DNA from: Dipteris shenzhenensis
Taxonomy: Eukaryota; Polypodiophyta; Polypodiopsida; Gleicheniales
Reading direction: 5' to 3' (one strand)
Assembly: GCA_047967505.1 (NCBI GenBank)
Contig: CM106539.1
DNA length: 64,000 nt
Below the pieces are notes generated by a model. The model had not been told where the DNA came from, did not search any database, and saw only the letters and a program-made list of their open reading frames with translations. The position numbers were made by a program, and so were the translations under genes. Below, in pieces: positions 1-10,324 of this stretch; position 1 is the first letter of the stretch; every line of letters begins with the position of its first letter.

Positions 1-622
1 ATGGAAGTACCTAGGGGATGAAAATCTATCTGTGTGGCAAGGATCTTTTGGCCCATTTGTTGGCACTTCCCTAGTTGAAGAGGCTGAGTAGGTGGGGTCT
101 CCAAGCTAGTAGATCTTGGGGTAGAGATAACTGTGGAAGTGGGGGTGGAACCAATAATAAGAGGGGCTGGAGATGAATGAGGGATCTCAGAAGTAAGGAT
201 GGACTCAGTCAAGTCAACATGCATGGCAATGTGAGTGCCAGTCACACTGTGTGTTGTGTGCCATTGTCAGAGAAGATTATAGTATCAATATTGCAGTTGG
301 GAACAATGGAAGAAGCTTTAGATGAAAGAGGCATGGTAGTGCAGTAGAATACATTGGATCAAAGGAGGAATTAGATCAAAAATAGGAATTGGCTTAGAAG
401 TGAGGGCGGTAACAGTTATTGAGGCCAAGACAAAGATAGTACTAGTGATGGCGATGGCGGCACACACAAACACAGAGTCAATAGGAATAGAGGTAGCAAC
501 TATCATAGAGGCTGAGGCTAAAGCTTTGCATGATTGGTGATGGGCTTGGTGTTTGGCCACCTTCTTAAGCTGCTAGCTGAATGCTTTTGTAACAAGATGA
601 ATTACATTCAAGTGGCTTGACT
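1..622. other. no gene recognised
   Basis: I see no convincing coding region, RNA gene or repeat here. A short minus-strand open frame around 318-560 has no recognisable motif. The stretch lies just beyond the 3' end of the Helentron relic and may hold its terminus, but I could not pick out a clear 3' hairpin and CTRR end. Confidence 0.4.
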
Positions 623-1128
623 TTAGGGTAGTTCAATGTTTGTAAAAATTAGAGAGTGATCAGACCAATAAATGAACTTAGACCCACTTGTATTATGTTG
701 TTTTGGTGTATTATGCCAAATGTGGTCTATTGTTGAGCCATGTATACATGTTGGTTGTTGTATTAATTGTTGCATTTTATTTTGTCCCATGAATGTTAAG
801 AGTTTTGTTGTTTTGTTATTGGAGTTGTTGAAGTTGATGTTGAAGTCTCCTACGATGATTGTTTTTGTGGATGGTTCTATTGTGCGTAGGAGATTTTGTA
901 GACAATTGCTAGGTTATCCATGCTTTTGTTTGCAAAGATTGTCAACAAGAATTCTCTCCAACCATCTTTATTCATATGTTCTTGCACTAGTAATTGAAGT
1001 TCTTTGCAATAACAAGTTGCAACTCCTACTCCATTTGTATTTTGCAAACAAATGAATCCAAGTAAGCGAAGCATGTTTGGTGTCTTGACATGCAATTCTT
1101 GCAGACAAAGTATTGTGGTAGTTAGCAT
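623..1128 (-). pseudogene. EEP (AP-endonuclease-like) domain of the Helentron
   Basis: Two frames make up this domain. The first (1128 to about 880) contains ILCLQELHVKTPN, the metal-binding LQE motif of endonuclease/exonuclease/phosphatase folds. The second (about 875 to 623) contains IIVGDFNINF (GDFN motif), STIDHIW and a final SDHSLIF (catalytic SDH motif), then a TAA stop. Together these cover the N-terminal Glu, the central Asp-Asn and the C-terminal Asp-His of the fold. A single-base frameshift near 875 separates the halves. The position directly after a PIF1-like helicase on the same strand points to a Helentron endonuclease rather than a LINE endonuclease, which would sit before a reverse transcriptase. 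Confidence 0.75.
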
Positions 1129-1213
1129 GCTTTTATCTGAAAGTATGTCATGAATATGTGAAGGTAGTGCTCATATGGTGTTGTCTTGTGTTGAGTATTT
1201 GTGGTTGAGAAGC

Positions 1214-1402
1214 TTATTTGTTTTGTATTCCGCGTTCTTTCCATTTGCAATCATTGGAGCTCTTTGAGGCGTCTACTTTAATGTGTTTTGGCTCTAGTGG
1301 ATGAACAAGGAAAAGGTTTTTTGGATTGCGTACACGTGTTAGTGCTGTGTATGCCAGACCATGATATTTGATATATGTAGGGTCAAATACAAGGGAATTC
1401 AT
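1214..1402 (-). pseudogene. PIF1-like helicase, C-terminal motif VI fragment
   Basis: The segment reads YTALTRVRNPKNLFLV, which matches the motif VI region of PIF1-family helicases (Y-x-A-L-S/T-R). It lies between the helicase core and the endonuclease, as expected for the C-terminal end of a Helitron helicase. It is in a separate frame from the core, so at least one frameshift or deletion lies between them. Confidence 0.65.
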
Positions 1403-1798
1403 GGATAAATCCTTGGGAGCGACGGATTGTTCTAGCAGTTGCAGGTTGGATAGGGAATTGTGTGCGTGAAATTGTGTTTAGATAGTTCTTTCCAACTTGG
1501 AATTCTATTTTTATTGGGGAAATATTGGTGTCCAATTGAAAGGAATATCATTATTGTAAAGATGCCTATTTTTGACTCTTGCTTGCTTTCCTATGTTGTC
1601 ATTGTTGAAAGATATCCAAACAACTTGTGGATGTATGTGAATGTTTGACTCCTTGAAAATTCCGTCTACTCCATTTACTAATTCATCTAGAATATCTAAG
1701 TTCCCTGAACAAATTTCTATTAGATTTTGTGCAAGCCAGTTGTGCTTTTGGGGTCTATTGGTGATGTAACTTTCTTGTTACATGTTTTGTGTTTTTTG

Positions 1799-2679
1799 TC
1801 ATGTGCTAGAAGAATATGTGGTTTGCCTAGAAGTAGATCGAACACTTCTTTGTTGTGGATGTCTTTTGCTACGTTGGTGTAAAACAAATGGAATGCTTTG
1901 TTTGTGGGTTGGTGTACAATGATATTTTATATTGATGTAAGAAATGTCTTCTTGGCTTTGTTTTCCTATTCTAATGTTGTTAAGTATTAGAATATATTCA
2001 GGGTTATTTTGTCTCATGGGTGTGGTTGGTTCGTAAATGAACACTTTTTCTTCCCAGTAAGATCCAATTGGGGGTTTGTTTGTGTTTTTGTCAAAGAAGA
2101 TCCACGAAACTTTTGTGGGACTTGCTTGGCATAGGTCTCCACATAAGAGTACATCAACTCCTCCAAATGGCTCTACATAATTGTGTTTTATTTCTCTTAG
2201 CCGCATGTCTGCTGTAACAAGTGTGCTATGGCCAATTAGTGAGATCTCATCAAACACCACAAGTTGAAGGTCGCGGTATAGTAGTGATAGCACTTGAAGT
2301 TTCTCTGCTGATAACGAAGTGTAATGGGATGCCATTAGTGGTAAGTGGAGAGCAGAGTGTATTGTTGTTCCTCTAATATTGAATGTAGCTTTTCCTGTGT
2401 ATGCTAGAAGCAGAACTTTGGTAACTCAATGTCATGAGTCTCGTTGGAATAATATCTTAGAAGGGCTTGGACAATGGCCATCAAAACATGTGTTTTTCCT
2501 GGTCCAGCATTTCCTCTGAGGAAGATATTAATGTTTTTGTCAGGACAAATGCGTTTTCTTAGCATAATGTCCTCTAAAATAATATGTTGCTCTTTGTTAA
2601 GCTCCCTTATAGTGTTGTAGTGTTGTTTGTTAGAGAGCAGCTTGCATGCTAGCATGTTTGGATCATTTGGTTGTTTCAC
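1799..2679 (-). pseudogene. PIF1-like superfamily 1 helicase core of the Helentron
   Basis: The upstream piece (2679-2404) carries the Walker A motif GNAGPGKTH, preceded by the usual LNKEQ-type start of PIF1 helicases. The downstream piece (2335-1799) carries a Walker B motif LVVFDEISLIG, the GGVDVLLCGDLCQASP block (motif III) and TPMRQNN (motif IV region). In Helitrons this helicase unwinds DNA in the 5' to 3' direction during rolling-circle transposition. A gap of about 70 bases with a frame change separates the pieces, so the enzyme is broken. Domain order and motifs make the family call secure. Confidence 0.8.
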
Positions 2680-2846
2680 ATGTTTGGTTTTATTAATGTC
2701 AATTGCAATTTCATATGTATGACTGATTCCATGAGTGGCTTGGTTGTTTGAAGTTGTGGAAGTGATAGTAACACTTGATGAGTTTGAGGGAAATTTAGGA
2801 CTGAGTTTGTTGAATTTCTGCTTGTTTTGGTCTATGTTTATTTTCT

Positions 2847-3598
2847 TTATATTTTTCTGCCATGTACTGTTTTCAGTGCTAATGATGGTTCAAGTTCGTG
2901 GTACGGGAGAAACAAAGTGCAAAGTTCTCTGTAGTATTCAGGCTCAGGGTCGTTGGTCTCATTGTAGTTGTTGAATCTAATAATTTTGTGTCTACATTTT
3001 GTTGCATTTGATGATGAAATTGTATATTTACTTGCAAAACTTGCTAGGCAAATGCCTTGAAGGTTTATGGGGCATTTTAAATATTTCATTATAATGTCAT
3101 CGAAGTAAATGTTTGTGCTATTTGGGTCTAGTTTTTGGAGTGCTTCTCGTCATTTTAGTAGCAATGTACGTTTCTATGGAGGATTAGTGTTAATGTATTG
3201 AAATTGTGTTGAAGATGTTGACAATGGCAACGACAAGGACAAGTATACCACTTGGTATTTAGAATTTCCTTTCCAACATGTCAAATTCGTTCATTTGGTG
3301 GTCCGTTTGATGACATGCTTTGTGACATAGCTATTTTTACTACTTTCGTGGTCTCCTTATCTATTTTTGTCAAGTACAATGTGCAAAATGTAGCTGCACC
3401 ATGTGGATTCAAAATGAATTGCACATTTGTGTTTGCGCCCCATAGTTTAGAGAGGGATGGATTGAAGTTGTTTGTGTAAATGTCTTTCGGTTCTCTTCTT
3501 AGGAATAAAGTTGGTTGTGAAATAGATGCTCGAAGTACTAGGATGTATTCTTCTAGGCACAATGAACGACAATTATAGGCACCCGTCTTCCATTTCAC
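2847..3598 (-). pseudogene. Helitron conserved block upstream of the helicase
   Basis: The piece at 3598-3281 has LWGANTNVQFILNPHGAA followed by a YLTKIDK-type stretch, which matches the conserved Helitron region that reads roughly W.aN.DiQ.v. The piece at 3089-2847 has IRFNNYNETNDPEPEYYREL then LCTLFLPYHE, like the Helitron block reading IRF...DPEnYyre.lmLFlPwr. Both lie between Rep and helicase in intact elements. They are out of frame with each other and with the helicase, which confirms decay. Confidence 0.65.
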
Positions 3599-4158
3599 CT
3601 TGATTGATGCTGGTATTATTAATCATCACATTCTCCATATCTTTCACAACAACCTTATTCGAAGGTGGGGTGACAGGAGAATCAACGATCTGAGGGCAAA
3701 GTTTGGCAAGACTTGCCAAAAAAACCAAGCATTATAGTAGATCAGTAGAAGTAAGTATTTTTTTATAGATGACGGATTTGTGATAAAGGCTGTTGTAGCC
3801 ATGTGTCGAGTTAGTTGTGTTGACATCTTTTATGATTTTTTCTTCAAGGGTATCTACCTTGCTCGTTTTGTCTGTTGTCACTCTAGAGGACTTTGGCTTT
3901 GAAATTCATGTGGAACGGTTTGTACCTATTGACATCATGTTTTATTTTCAAAGGAGGATTAGTTTTGTGTTGTGCAAGTAGTTTTTTAAGGTCACTAGTT
4001 TGTCCAATATATCGTTTCTTGTGGGAATGCATTAAATAAAGTATACATAATAAGGGCCCTCTTGTGCCTTCTTCTTTGTCTTTGTTGCCATCTCCTATGT
4101 ATAATAGGACATTGAAGAACTATGAGTTATTTCATGAGTAGTTGAAATTGAAGGTGCC

Positions 4159-4392
4159 ATGTATTGTAAGGTTTGGAGTGAAGAATGGTATGATCAACTG
4201 AAATACTTGAAGGTAGTCCTTGAGAGGTGCAGGTTGTACCAGATATCCCTAAATCCTCTAAAGTGTCAAATTTGGGTCAAACAAGGCATGATTCTCGGTC
4301 CCATAGTGTCCAAGAATGGCATCTCCATGGATTACAATATGATCAAGCTCATTCTAGAGTTCCCAAACCCCATGAATGATAAGGGAGTGTGA
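4159..4392 (+). pseudogene. Ty3/gypsy reverse transcriptase fragment
   Basis: The translation contains LKVVLERCRLYQISLNPLKC then GMILGPIVSKNGISMD, which matches the region after the YVDD box in Ty3/gypsy reverse transcriptases (HL..V...C....lsLN..KC.f....v..LGh.VS..Gi..d). Only about 75 residues remain, with no YVDD box, RNase H or integrase beside it. It is a truncated relic on the plus strand, opposite to the larger gypsy copy elsewhere in this window. Confidence 0.7.
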
Positions 4393-4855
4393 GTTGTAAC
4401 TCAAGAGAGCATTATGTATGTTATCCTAGGTGCAAATGACTTTTGTATTACAACAAGAAACTTTCCATTGAGCGTGCATCTTTGACACTTGTGTCCACCA
4501 GTAATTGCATATGCAAGTATTATTGGAAAGTTTATCTTATGATACCATATGGAGTTTAATACCTTGTGTTTGTGTTTAGATCATCTAAGTGTAATCTTTT
4601 CATTTGTTGATAAAATCTTTGCATTCATTTTCATTGAATTGTTTGTTTGGTTGTCACGATCAAATGCAAAAACTGTTTCAATCACACCATTTGTAGCTCC
4701 AATAGAGAGATCTATATTCTCAATAATCATATTTCATGCTTCGATTGTGATTTCTTGTGTTGAGTGGAATGAGAATCCTTTAGTCATTTCTTGTAAGTCG
4801 ATTATATTCTTTGCATTTGAAGTCACATTAATTTTCTTTAATTTTCTAGGCTAAG

Positions 4856-5759
4856 TATGAGCATGGAGGGAGAGAACTTAGAGAACATTCTCCCATAGGA
4901 TCCTCCCCAACCAGAGCAACCTCCAGTAGATTAAGAGGGCCCACAAGGTACTTTTGTGCCTCAAGAGGCTGATTTAGCAAACCAACTAAATCACGCCAAG
5001 GCTCAAGCTATCTTACAAGCGCAAAGAGAGATGTTGGGCAGAGAGGGGCTAGGTATTTTCGTTGGTCTAGTGGATGACGATACCATGCAAGGTGACCCGG
5101 TCTCTCTTCAACAAGTATAGAGACTATGTCCATCAGAGCTCGTAAGAAACACCTTGTTTCTTTGTTTAAGACATGCTAGGAATAAATATGCATAGCCCAA
5201 GTTGTCAGACTTGTCACACAAAACCCTAACCCACATCCTTCTCCAACGATTCATAGAGGTGGAAGGAAGCATCCCCAACAACTAGCAAATACCCATGTAT
5301 TTCATTTAGTAGGTGTATGTCTATGACATCTTGCATCGATGCGTGGATTGGAATGACAAGCATCACTTGTCAAGAATAGGAAAGGGACGTCCTGCAGAGC
5401 GCAAGTGAGCAAGGACAGACAATAGAGAGCCCCTGTCTCAGAGACCTCGTGTGCTAACTCCCCAGGCACACAGTGATCTTGTTGACTTGGCCACATCTGC
5501 CATACCTCTCCATAAATAGGGTGTTACTGCTAATGAGTTACAAGACTGCATTGCATCACAAGCCAAAGAGATCGAGGACTTGCAAGCACACATACAGACG
5601 TTGGAGTCTAAGCTTGCACACACTATAGATAGTCCTTTGGAGATTTGGATGCAGCTGAGGATACTGACATTTTTTATTTTGAGGACCTCACTAATATAGA
5701 TTCGTAGGGTGCAAGACCAAGCACTCAGGGAATGACAGATGTGGGTCCTACTGCATAAT
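4856..5759 (+). pseudogene. decayed gag-like ORF with mostly TAG stops
   Basis: One reading frame stays coding-like for about 260 codons from 4856 to 5640, then shifts by one base and runs to a TAA near 5757. It is broken by nine stops: seven TAG, one TAA and one TGA. The protein is polar, Gln-rich and coiled-coil-like; for example LANQLNHAKAQAILQAQREM early and ANELQDCIASQAKEIEDLQA late, and an acidic C-terminus. It lies 460 bases after a gypsy RT fragment on the same strand. I recognise no zinc knuckle. A retrotransposon gag or accessory ORF is the likeliest source, but that is inference. Confidence 0.45.
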
Positions 5760-5815
5760 TATGTACATTGTCAACTTCATATATAACTTTATAATACTCT
5801 TCTTCTGCAATGATG

Positions 5816-6070
5816 GTTCAAGTGATATAAGTGAGTTAAGTGATTCAAGTGGACTAAGTAATATAAGTGACTTAAGTGATCTAAGTGGACTAAGTGATTT
5901 AAGTGGACTAAGTGACTTAAGTGATTTAAGTGACTTAAGTGATTTAAGTGGACTAGGTGATTTAAGTGGACTAAGTGATTTAAGTGACTTAAGTGATTTA
6001 AAAGAACTAAGTGATTTAAGTGATCTAAGTGAACTAAGTGGTATAAGTGATTTAAGTGGTTTTCAATGGA
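5816..6070 (+). repeat. 9-bp tandem repeat, consensus AGTGAYTTA
   Basis: Roughly 27 tandem copies of a 9-bp unit of the form AGTGATTTA, AGTGACTTA or AGTGGACTA. Because the unit length is a multiple of three, it keeps one frame open and would encode a run of Leu-Ser-Asp and Leu-Ser-Gly triplets. The open frame from 5761 to 6129 is probably just a product of the repeat. Confidence 0.85.
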
Positions 6071-6496
6071 TTAGGTGGACTTGTAAAGTTAATGTAGAAA
6101 TACTAGCTAGATCAACCCTTGAGACTTGAAAATATAAACTTCGATTGTGTATATTCGATTATTCTTTTCACCTTTTTGATGTTGCCTTCAATGTTGCCTT
6201 GAAAGTATTTGCAAGTCACAAGGTTGTCTCTAACTATTATGTATACCAAAATCATCCACAATCTCAATAATTACAACACAACATCACTTGTAGCCCATAA
6301 GGTTCTAGCTTTCAAGTACAAAAGGAGACGAGATGGATACGAGCATATGCGCTTTTCCATTGCTTGACATATTCTCCCATCCATCCCCTTGCATACAACA
6401 TTATATCCGATATGATTAGAGCTTCATCCACCGCTTCTATCACATATCATATTCTTCTATCACTCTATATTGCATTCAACATATGTACAATATCAT

Positions 6497-8560
6497 CTAG
6501 ACTTCACTATTGTCACTGAGTAGCTCAAGCTCGTATTCCTCTTCGCTGAATGCACCCTCAGCAACTAATTTTGTAGCCAATCGTTGTCCAGCAGTTCTCA
6601 TTACAGTGGCTTCGCTTGCTGCCCTAGTCGCAACATTGAATCCTTTCAACAATCATAGATTTTCAAAGCAAAATACCATTTGAATCTGCAGCTCTTGATG
6701 GCTTTAAGCAATTGCCTCTCTTGGAATGAATAAAATCGTATGCACTCCAATTTTGCTCACATGCACCCGATGATGTAGCAACACAGAGCACACGAGTTGC
6801 AACATGTTGCAACTGCAATGTCTCTCCACCATATTCCTTCCACCAAGTAGATGCAATAGTTGTCTTAATAGCATCAAGATTCCAAGGATCTCCAAAAGAG
6901 CCTTCACGGTTTCTATACCTCACTCGTTGCTGGTAGCCAGTTTTCCTTGATCTCCCAGAAGTAAGTTTTTACAAACCTCTCGAAAGTTACTTATGACTTT
7001 AGGATTCTGTGATTGAGCATGCATTTGATATTATGGATGTACTGCAAACGTAGCTCCATGCAAAGGGGTGTGCATTTGCTTCCATCTCTTATCGGCCAAA
7101 TATACCACTTGTTGCTTCTCCCTAGTTGCAAAGCGCACAAATTCTTTAACTTGTCGTATTGCTTCTGACATCTTCCAATACACTTTACCCATAACAAAGG
7201 CATCAGCATCAACCATCCTCAATACTGTTACAAATGGCTCTACACCTTCTTTTATTCTTTCGACATTTTTCCAGAATAGAGATGATTGTACAAGATGCAC
7301 ACATTTAGAGCCTGGTACTGTGTATTGCATCTTTTTCTCAAGCCAATTTGCCCATCATCTATCAACAATAGTCTCGACTAAATCTTGACGCACTTCCAAC
7401 AATCTAGCAAGAACTAGAAAAGAAGTGGCAAATCTAGTTTGACAAAATTTCTTGAGTTGCTTCACAGAGTGCTCTCTGAATACTGCATGCAAGTATTGAT
7501 GACTCTTTATAAAACTCACTACGGCATTAGCATCTTGTAGTACTGGTTGCACAAATGGTAATTGCCCAATATCCTTCAACAATAAGTTGAGAGTATGAGT
7601 GCCACATGGCACCCATGTCAGAGTGGGATACTTTGCCATGACCATCTCACCTGCGGTCTTGTAATTTGATGCATTATCTATTACTAATGCAGTAACATTC
7701 TCATTGCCACCAACTTTACGAATGGCTCTTTCATACATTTTTACAATATATGCTGAAGTTTTTTCTTTTAGAGATGTATCAATACTCTCCAAAAACATAG
7801 TTCCCTTGGGAGTAATGCACATTACATTTATCAAGGGTCTGGCCTGCTTGGTAGTCCATCCATCAAAAGCAAGAGTGCACCCATATGTAGGAATAAAGTC
7901 CAATATCTTTTTTTTCAAGCAATCCGCTACAGTTTGTTTGACTCTATCAAGATGATCCGTACACATTTTATTATAATCTGGCAAAATAAATCCTGGTCTA
8001 GCACATGATTTCCAGGCAATGAGAGCCTATTCCACTCTTTCATTCTCCTCAATAGGAGGAAAAATAGGGGGAATTTGTGCACCATTCTGAAAACGTGTCA
8101 TCTCTCATGACATTGAATGGTATACCATTTTTAACAAATGCTTATGTCCATCTTAAGTGCTCTTCATGCACTTGTTGTGGAAGAAATCCATCCTCCATAG
8201 AAGATTGTTTTCCCTTTTTTCTCTTCTTTACCTGACAGGCATTAATCACATCAAAACTCAACTTCAACCTGCTTGCTAGCATATCTACATCACCTTCAGG
8301 TATGGATACACTCCTTGCATTTATTGGTGCTTCTCCTTCAACAATCTCATCAACCTCAGCGCTCACATCTTGTTGATTTGAACAATTTCTTATTAGGGTT
8401 GGATTAACCACTTTCTTCACTTTCTCTAAATACAATTTGCATAATGAAAGAACATCAGATGGAGTGCATGTGCAAGATCCAACATCACTGCCTATTTTGA
8501 GAAAATGTTGCTTGATGCGAGTAGAACCGCCTGTGAACTTGTGTCCACAATATTTACACT
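6497..8560 (-). pseudogene. hAT-superfamily transposase, broken
   Basis: In coding order it has a BED zinc finger (8558-8436: CKYCGHKFTGGSTRIKQHF), an acidic linker, a DUF659-type catalytic region (7984-7355) with LAFDGWT, LVIDNASNYKTAGE and WVPCGTHTLNLLLKDI, the segment at 7330-7031, and the C-terminal dimerisation block (6923-6663) with WWKEYGGETLQLQ and SGACEQNWSAYDFIHSKR. The reading then continues, after a stop, to an acidic tail ending at 6497. There are frame breaks near 8140, 8000, 7350 and 6960, so it cannot make transposase. The BED exon starts at a good splice acceptor (TTTCTTTCTTGTAG), so an upstream exon once existed. I could not define terminal inverted repeats. Confidence 0.85.
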
Positions 8561-8769
8561 ACAAGAAAGAAACTGAGGCAAGCACTTTTTGTATCTCTGT
8601 CACGTATGATCAAATCTTGCCACACACCATGCTTTTGAAGTTGCCAAAAACAAAATGCAAAAAAACTAATTTGAGTATACAATAGAAACATATTGCAATA
8701 CACATTTTATAAAAAACAACACATATCCTTTGAAAAACATGTTCAAGCATGCAATATATTTATTGTCAT

Positions 8770-9045
8770 TTAATCATGCTCTTTTAAAAGAATATAAAAT
8801 TTGTAAAATATCTCCCACTCTAAAATCCAAAGATATGCACTTTGTATTCCTGATAACATGTGTTGGATAAGTCTCATCTCTGTCCCATGCAATAAATGCT
8901 TTGTTGGAAGTATTATAGGGCATAACATCTCCAAGGATTTCCATATCCCCACACTTATGCTTTAGCTCAACATGTGCACTAAGAATCCTTGATACGATAA
9001 CCGCCACCTTATCTTCGCCAAGTCTTCCAAAGTGACAAATAGAAT
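8770..9045 (-). pseudogene. unrecognised coding fragment cut by the telomere-like array
   Basis: An open frame of about 90 codons, starting as CHFGRLGEDKVAVIVSRIL next to the telomere-like repeats and ending at a stop near 8774. It contains GDMEILGDVMPYN and AWDRDETYPTHVIRN. The composition looks like globular protein, not repeat translation, but I do not recognise the family. It stops abruptly where the TTTAGGG array begins, so it is probably a truncated gene or transposon piece. Confidence 0.3.
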
Positions 9046-9049
9046 TTGG

Positions 9050-9529
9050 AGGGTTTAGGGCTTAGGGTTTAGGGTTTCGGGTTTGGGAGTTAGGGTTTAG
9101 GGTTGTTATTGGTTAGGGTTGAGGGTTTAGAGAGTCAAGATTAACATTTACGATTTAGGGATTAGGGATTATGAGTTAGGGTTTAGGGATTAGGGTTTAT
9201 GAGTTTAGGTTTAGGTATTAGGGTTTAGAGTTTAAGGGTTAGGGTTTAGGAATTAGAGTTTTAGGATTAGGATTTTGGGATTAGGGATTAGGGGTTAGGG
9301 TTTATGGATTAGGATTTAAGGGTTTAGGATTTAGGTTTAGGAATTAGGGTTTAGGATCTAGGGCTTAGGGTTTAAGGGTTTAGGAATTAGGGATTAGGGT
9401 ATAGAATTTAGGGTTTAGAAATTAGGGGTTAGGGTTTAGGGTTTAGGAATTAGGGTTTATGGTTTCAAGGGTCAAATTAGGGTTTAGGGTTTGGGGGTTA
9501 GGATTTAGGGTGCTTGGTTTAGGGTTTGA
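9050..9529 (+). repeat. degenerate telomere-like array, TTTAGGG strand
   Basis: About 480 bases of TTTAGGG and close variants (GGTTAGGG, ATTAGGG, TTTAGGATT), the plant-type telomere repeat, heavily mutated. Both sides are flanked by unrelated sequence, so this is an interstitial array. Confidence 0.9.
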
Positions 9530-9727
9530 TTAAATTTATAAACAAGATCTAGATTTTAAAATCATTAATAAAGTAGATTATTGAGAAGAGACTAATGTTC
9601 TTTATAATGGTTGTTACAGCTTGTTTGCAAAGGAAACTCACAAAGGAGATGGCTACAAAATTTATTCTGGGGATGGAGGTGATTCTATGTTGCAAAAGAG
9701 AAGTAGTTGCATTTGCTACAATCCATG
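9530..9727. other. spacer between opposed telomere-like arrays
   Basis: About 200 bases of non-telomeric, AT-rich sequence joining the TTTAGGG array on its left to the CCCTAAA array on its right. I see no gene or repeat that explains it. Confidence 0.7.
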
Positions 9728-10265
9728 AAACCCTTAACCCTAACCCCCAAACCCTAAACCCTAACCCCCAAACCCTAAACCCTAAACCCTAACTCCCAAA
9801 CCCTAAACCCTAAACCCTAAACCTTAACCCCCAAACCCTTAACCCTAAACCCTAAACCCTAACCCCCAAACCCTAAACCCTAAACCCTATCCCCAAACCC
9901 TAAACCCTAAACCCTAAATCCTAAACCCTAACCCCCAAACCCTAAACCCTAAACCCTACCCCTAAATCCTAAACCCAAACTACCAAACTCTAAACCCTAA
10001 CCCCCAAACCCTGAACCCTAAACCCTAACCCTCAAACCTTGAACCCTAAACCCTAACTCCCAAACCTTAAACCCTAAACCCTAAACCCTACCCCCCAAAC
10101 CCTAAATCCAAACCACCAAACCCTAAACCCTAACTCACAAACCCTAAACCCTAACCCTAACTCACAAACCCTAATTTCTAACTCACAAACCCTAAACCCT
10201 AAACCCTAACTCACCAAACCCCAAACCCTAAACCCAAACCACGAAATCCTAAACCTTAAATCCTA
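9728..10265 (-). repeat. telomere-like array, CCCTAAA strand
   Basis: About 540 bases of CCCTAAA with regular variants such as AACCCCCAAACCCTAAA. It is less degenerate than the array to its left and points in the opposite direction. The mixed variants give a loose higher-order pattern of about 28-30 bases. Confidence 0.9.
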
Positions 10266-10324
10266 TGAGTGTTTTCAGTAATATCATTTATTTAAGTAAT
10301 AGTTTTAATTAGAATTCATAAGTA

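Larger units (their letters stand above)
623..3830 (-). pseudogene. Helentron-type Helitron relic (helicase plus endonuclease), broken
   Basis: A decayed minus-strand rolling-circle transposon. In order from its upstream side it has the conserved block between Rep and helicase (3598-2847), a PIF1-like helicase core (2679-1799), the helicase C-terminal motif (1402-1214) and an endonuclease/exonuclease/phosphatase domain that stops at 623. These pieces lie in different frames with stops between them, so it is not functional. Full-length Rep-Hel-EN proteins are far longer, and I could not find the HUH Rep domain upstream of 3830. The Rep-Hel-EN order is typical of Helentrons, mostly described in animals and some other eukaryotes, whereas ordinary plant Helitrons lack this endonuclease. 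The helicase and endonuclease identities are well supported; the subclass name is an inference. Confidence 0.8.

Noticed and set aside
672-1055. 127-codon plus-strand Cys-rich frame
   Set aside because: It is the antisense of the endonuclease domain, whose GDFN and SDH motifs are on the minus strand.
4549-4854. Hydrophobic 101-codon plus-strand frame
   Set aside because: No motif, Phe/Ile-rich by base composition, and no gene context.
5302-5623. Two minus-strand frames
   Set aside because: They lie opposite the decayed gag-like ORF, which explains the coding signal better.
9050-10265. A true chromosome end
   Set aside because: Unique sequence and transposons lie on both sides and the repeats are degenerate, so it is interstitial.
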